In this document: one piece after another, positions 62,617 to 64,000 of the stretch
Layout: each line of letters begins with the position of its first letter
Position numbering within the stretch: the stretch's first letter is position 1
DNA from: Paenibacillus vini
GTDB taxonomy: Bacteria; Bacillota; Bacilli; Paenibacillales; Paenibacillaceae
DNA: 64,000 nt
Assembly (NCBI RefSeq): GCF_018403325.1
Contig: NZ_BOSL01000003.1
Coordinates: 310,001 to 374,000 of the forward strand
Direction: 5' to 3'
Position numbers and translations under genes: made by a program
Notes under the pieces: generated by a model
The model's input: the letters and a program-made list of their open reading frames with translations, nothing else
Databases searched by the model: none
What the model was told of the DNA's origin: nothing

Positions 62617-64000
62617 GTGAGTCATGAGACGATAAGCAAAAGCAAAGTACTGGGCGGCAGCTTTGTCATTGAGGATGTGGACTACCGGGGGATCGTGACG
62701 CCGGAGGATTTTACCGAAGAGCAGCGGATGATCGCGGAAACGACGGAGCAGTTTGTGGAAGGCGAGGTCGCTTCCCGCGATGAAGAGGTCGAAAAGCTGG
62801 ATTACAAGCTGACGGTGGAGCTCTTGAACAAAGCCGGTGAGCTGGGTTTGCTTGGAGCTGATGTTCCCGAAGCATACGGGGGCATGGGGCTGGATAAAGT
62901 GAGCACGACGCTGATTAATGAAAAGCTGACGAAGGCTTCCTCCTTTGCGCTCTCCTTTGGCGCACATGTCGGCATCGGGACACTGCCGATCGTTTATTTC
63001 GGCACCGAAGCCCAGAAACAAAAATATTTGCCGCTGCTGGCCACCGGCGAGAAAATCGCCGCCTACTGCCTGACGGAACCGTCCTCCGGGTCGGATGCGC
63101 TCGGTGCCAAAACGACGGCGAAGCTGTCGGAAGACGGTTCGCATTATGTGCTGAACGGCACGAAGCAATTTATCACAAATGCGGGGTTTGCTGATATTTT
63201 TATCGTGTATGCCAAGGTCGACGGCAAGGATTTCAGCACATTCATCGTGGAGCGGGAAATGGACGGCGTCAGTATCGGACCGGAAGAGAAGAAAATGGGC
63301 ATCAAGGGCTCGTCCACCTGTCCGTTGATCCTTGAGGATGTTAAGGTGCCGGTAGAGAATCTGCTGTGGGAAGTAGGCAAAGGTCATTTGATCGCGTTCA
63401 ACATTCTGAACATCGGGCGTTTCAAACTGGCTGCCGGGTGTGTTGGCGCGGCGAAGGATGCCATCGAGCTCAGTTCCGCATATGCTAATGAACGGAGTCA
63501 ATTCGGCCGTAAAATCTCATCCTTTCCGCTCATCGGTAAAAAGCTGGCAGAGATGAATATCCGCACCTTTGTACTGGAGAGCATGGTCTACCGGACTGCC
63601 GGGCTGTTTGATATTAGTCTGGCCGAGGTGGATCATGGCAGCGCGGATGTCGGCTACCAGTCCGCCAAAGCGATTGCGGAATACCAGTTGGAATGCTCCA
63701 TCAACAAGGTATTCGGGTCCGAGGCGCTGGATTTCGTGGCGGATGAAGGTGTCCAGATTCACGGCGGTTACGGCTTCATTCAAGAGTACCCGATTGAACG
63801 GATTTACCGCGACTCGCGGATTAACCGGATTTTTGAAGGAACGAATGAAATCAACCGGCTGCTCATTCCGGGAACACTGGTCAAACGGGCGATGAAGGGC
63901 GAGCTGCCTCTGATGCAAAAAGCGATGAAGCTTCAGGCGGAATTGATGGAGCCTATGCCGACGCAGGAGTTCGAAGGGACGTTAGAGCCGGAGACACATC
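62617..64000 (+). CDS. fadE: Acyl-CoA dehydrogenase, 5' part (runs off window end)
   Basis: The frame from GTG 62617 (AAAGGAGAGG upstream) is open to the window edge, 461 codons. Motifs are [42 protein letters not shown] (FAD-binding), [40 protein letters not shown], and [29 protein letters not shown], with the catalytic Glu in FEGTNE. It carries out the first oxidation step of beta-oxidation and passes electrons to ETF. Bacillus FadE is about 590 residues, so roughly 130 residues are outside. Confidence 0.95.
   Translation, partial: MSHETISKSKVLGGSFVIEDVDYRGIVTPEDFTEEQRMIAETTEQFVEGEVASRDEEVEKLDYKLTVELLNKAGELGLLGADVPEAYGGMGLDKVSTTLINEKLTKASSFALSFGAHVGIGTLPIVYFGTEAQKQKYLPLLATGEKIAAYCLTEPSSGSDALGAKTTAKLSEDGSHYVLNGTKQFITNAGFADIFIVYAKVDGKDFSTFIVEREMDGVSIGPEEKKMGIKGSSTCPLILEDVKVPVENLLWEVGKGHLIAFNILNIGRFKLAAGCVGAAKDAIELSSAYANERSQFGRKISSFPLIGKKLAEMNIRTFVLESMVYRTAGLFDISLAEVDHGSADVGYQSAKAIAEYQLECSINKVFGSEALDFVADEGVQIHGGYGFIQEYPIERIYRDSRINRIFEGTNEINRLLIPGTLVKRAMKGELPLMQKAMKLQAELMEPMPTQEFEGTLEPETH

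Noticed and set aside
62593-63501. Minus-strand ORF of 302 codons opposite fadE
   Set aside because: It is antisense to the acyl-CoA dehydrogenase frame, which runs off the window end.

Overview
The window looks like a chromosomal segment of a spore-forming Firmicute of the Paenibacillaceae, most likely Paenibacillus or a close relative. Supporting signs are strong Shine-Dalgarno sites with frequent TTG and GTG starts, a FadR box and cre-like sites of Bacillus type, a kdp operon behind c-di-AMP riboswitches, FosB, DUF4183 and collagen-like spore-surface type proteins, and futalosine-route menaquinone genes. No rRNA, tRNA or CRISPR array was seen. The genus is an inference from gene content.

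Layout. 1-1808 is the 3' part of a secreted GH85 endo-beta-N-acetylglucosaminidase. 1898-6471 (minus) is a gene string: Bcr/CflA-type exporter, small membrane protein, a sigma factor with a large C-terminal extension, and a PQQ-propeller lipoprotein whose start is split by a 7-A tract. A 163-bp imperfect palindromic element precedes it. 6796-9962 (plus) holds a GH13 alpha-glucosidase, a TIM-barrel protein and a phosphoesterase. 10165-12993 is an ABC importer (binding protein, permease, ATPase). Its terminator has been split by an IS3-family (IS150-like) element at 13021-14307. 14364-22209 carries housekeeping and metabolic genes: DUF2512, a thioredoxin-reductase-like enzyme, a monooxygenase, an acetyltransferase, a VTT membrane protein, pullulanase, a NiaP-like transporter, an MBL hydrolase and KDPG aldolase. 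22320-24623 (minus) is a secreted GH18-like protein behind a perfect cre palindrome, and a second relative lies at 33000-33920.

24910-32930 is the most striking region. Two complete ydaO-type (c-di-AMP) riboswitches in tandem, each with its own terminator, precede a small Rossmann-like protein, kdpFABC and a 779-residue protein made of two KdpD sensor-input halves with no histidine kinase. The potassium pump therefore appears to carry two RNA switches, and its operon ends in a doubled form of the KdpD/USP module that is known to bind c-di-AMP in other species.

34324-39841 holds a DsbA-like protein, a SigA-like sigma factor lacking region 1.1, a trypsin-like protease, two DUF4183 proteins (one collagen-like) and FosB. 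39943-43900 holds a radical SAM protein, mqnD-mqnB and an old yellow enzyme. 44095-48343 holds a cell-wall-binding lipoprotein, a small Met-rich secreted protein and an OmpR-type two-component system. 48394-49227 is a guanidine-I riboswitch with ykkC-ykkD. 49295-50637 (minus) is a DUF4062 protein coupled to a 63-residue ORF. 50824-53689 holds a nitroreductase, an SgrR-like regulator and a small protein.

53707-64000 is a fatty-acid beta-oxidation cluster: etfA, etfB and a TetR-type fadR (minus), divergent from an Fe-S quinone reductase-like protein, fadN, fadA and fadE (cut by the window end). A FadR box and a cre-like site lie between the two arms.

Three intergenic copies of a 183-185 bp element (40875-41057, 45721-45905, 62252-62436) share one plan: two direct 50-nt units, a centre, and two inverted 50-nt units. 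I do not recognise it as a named repeat family.
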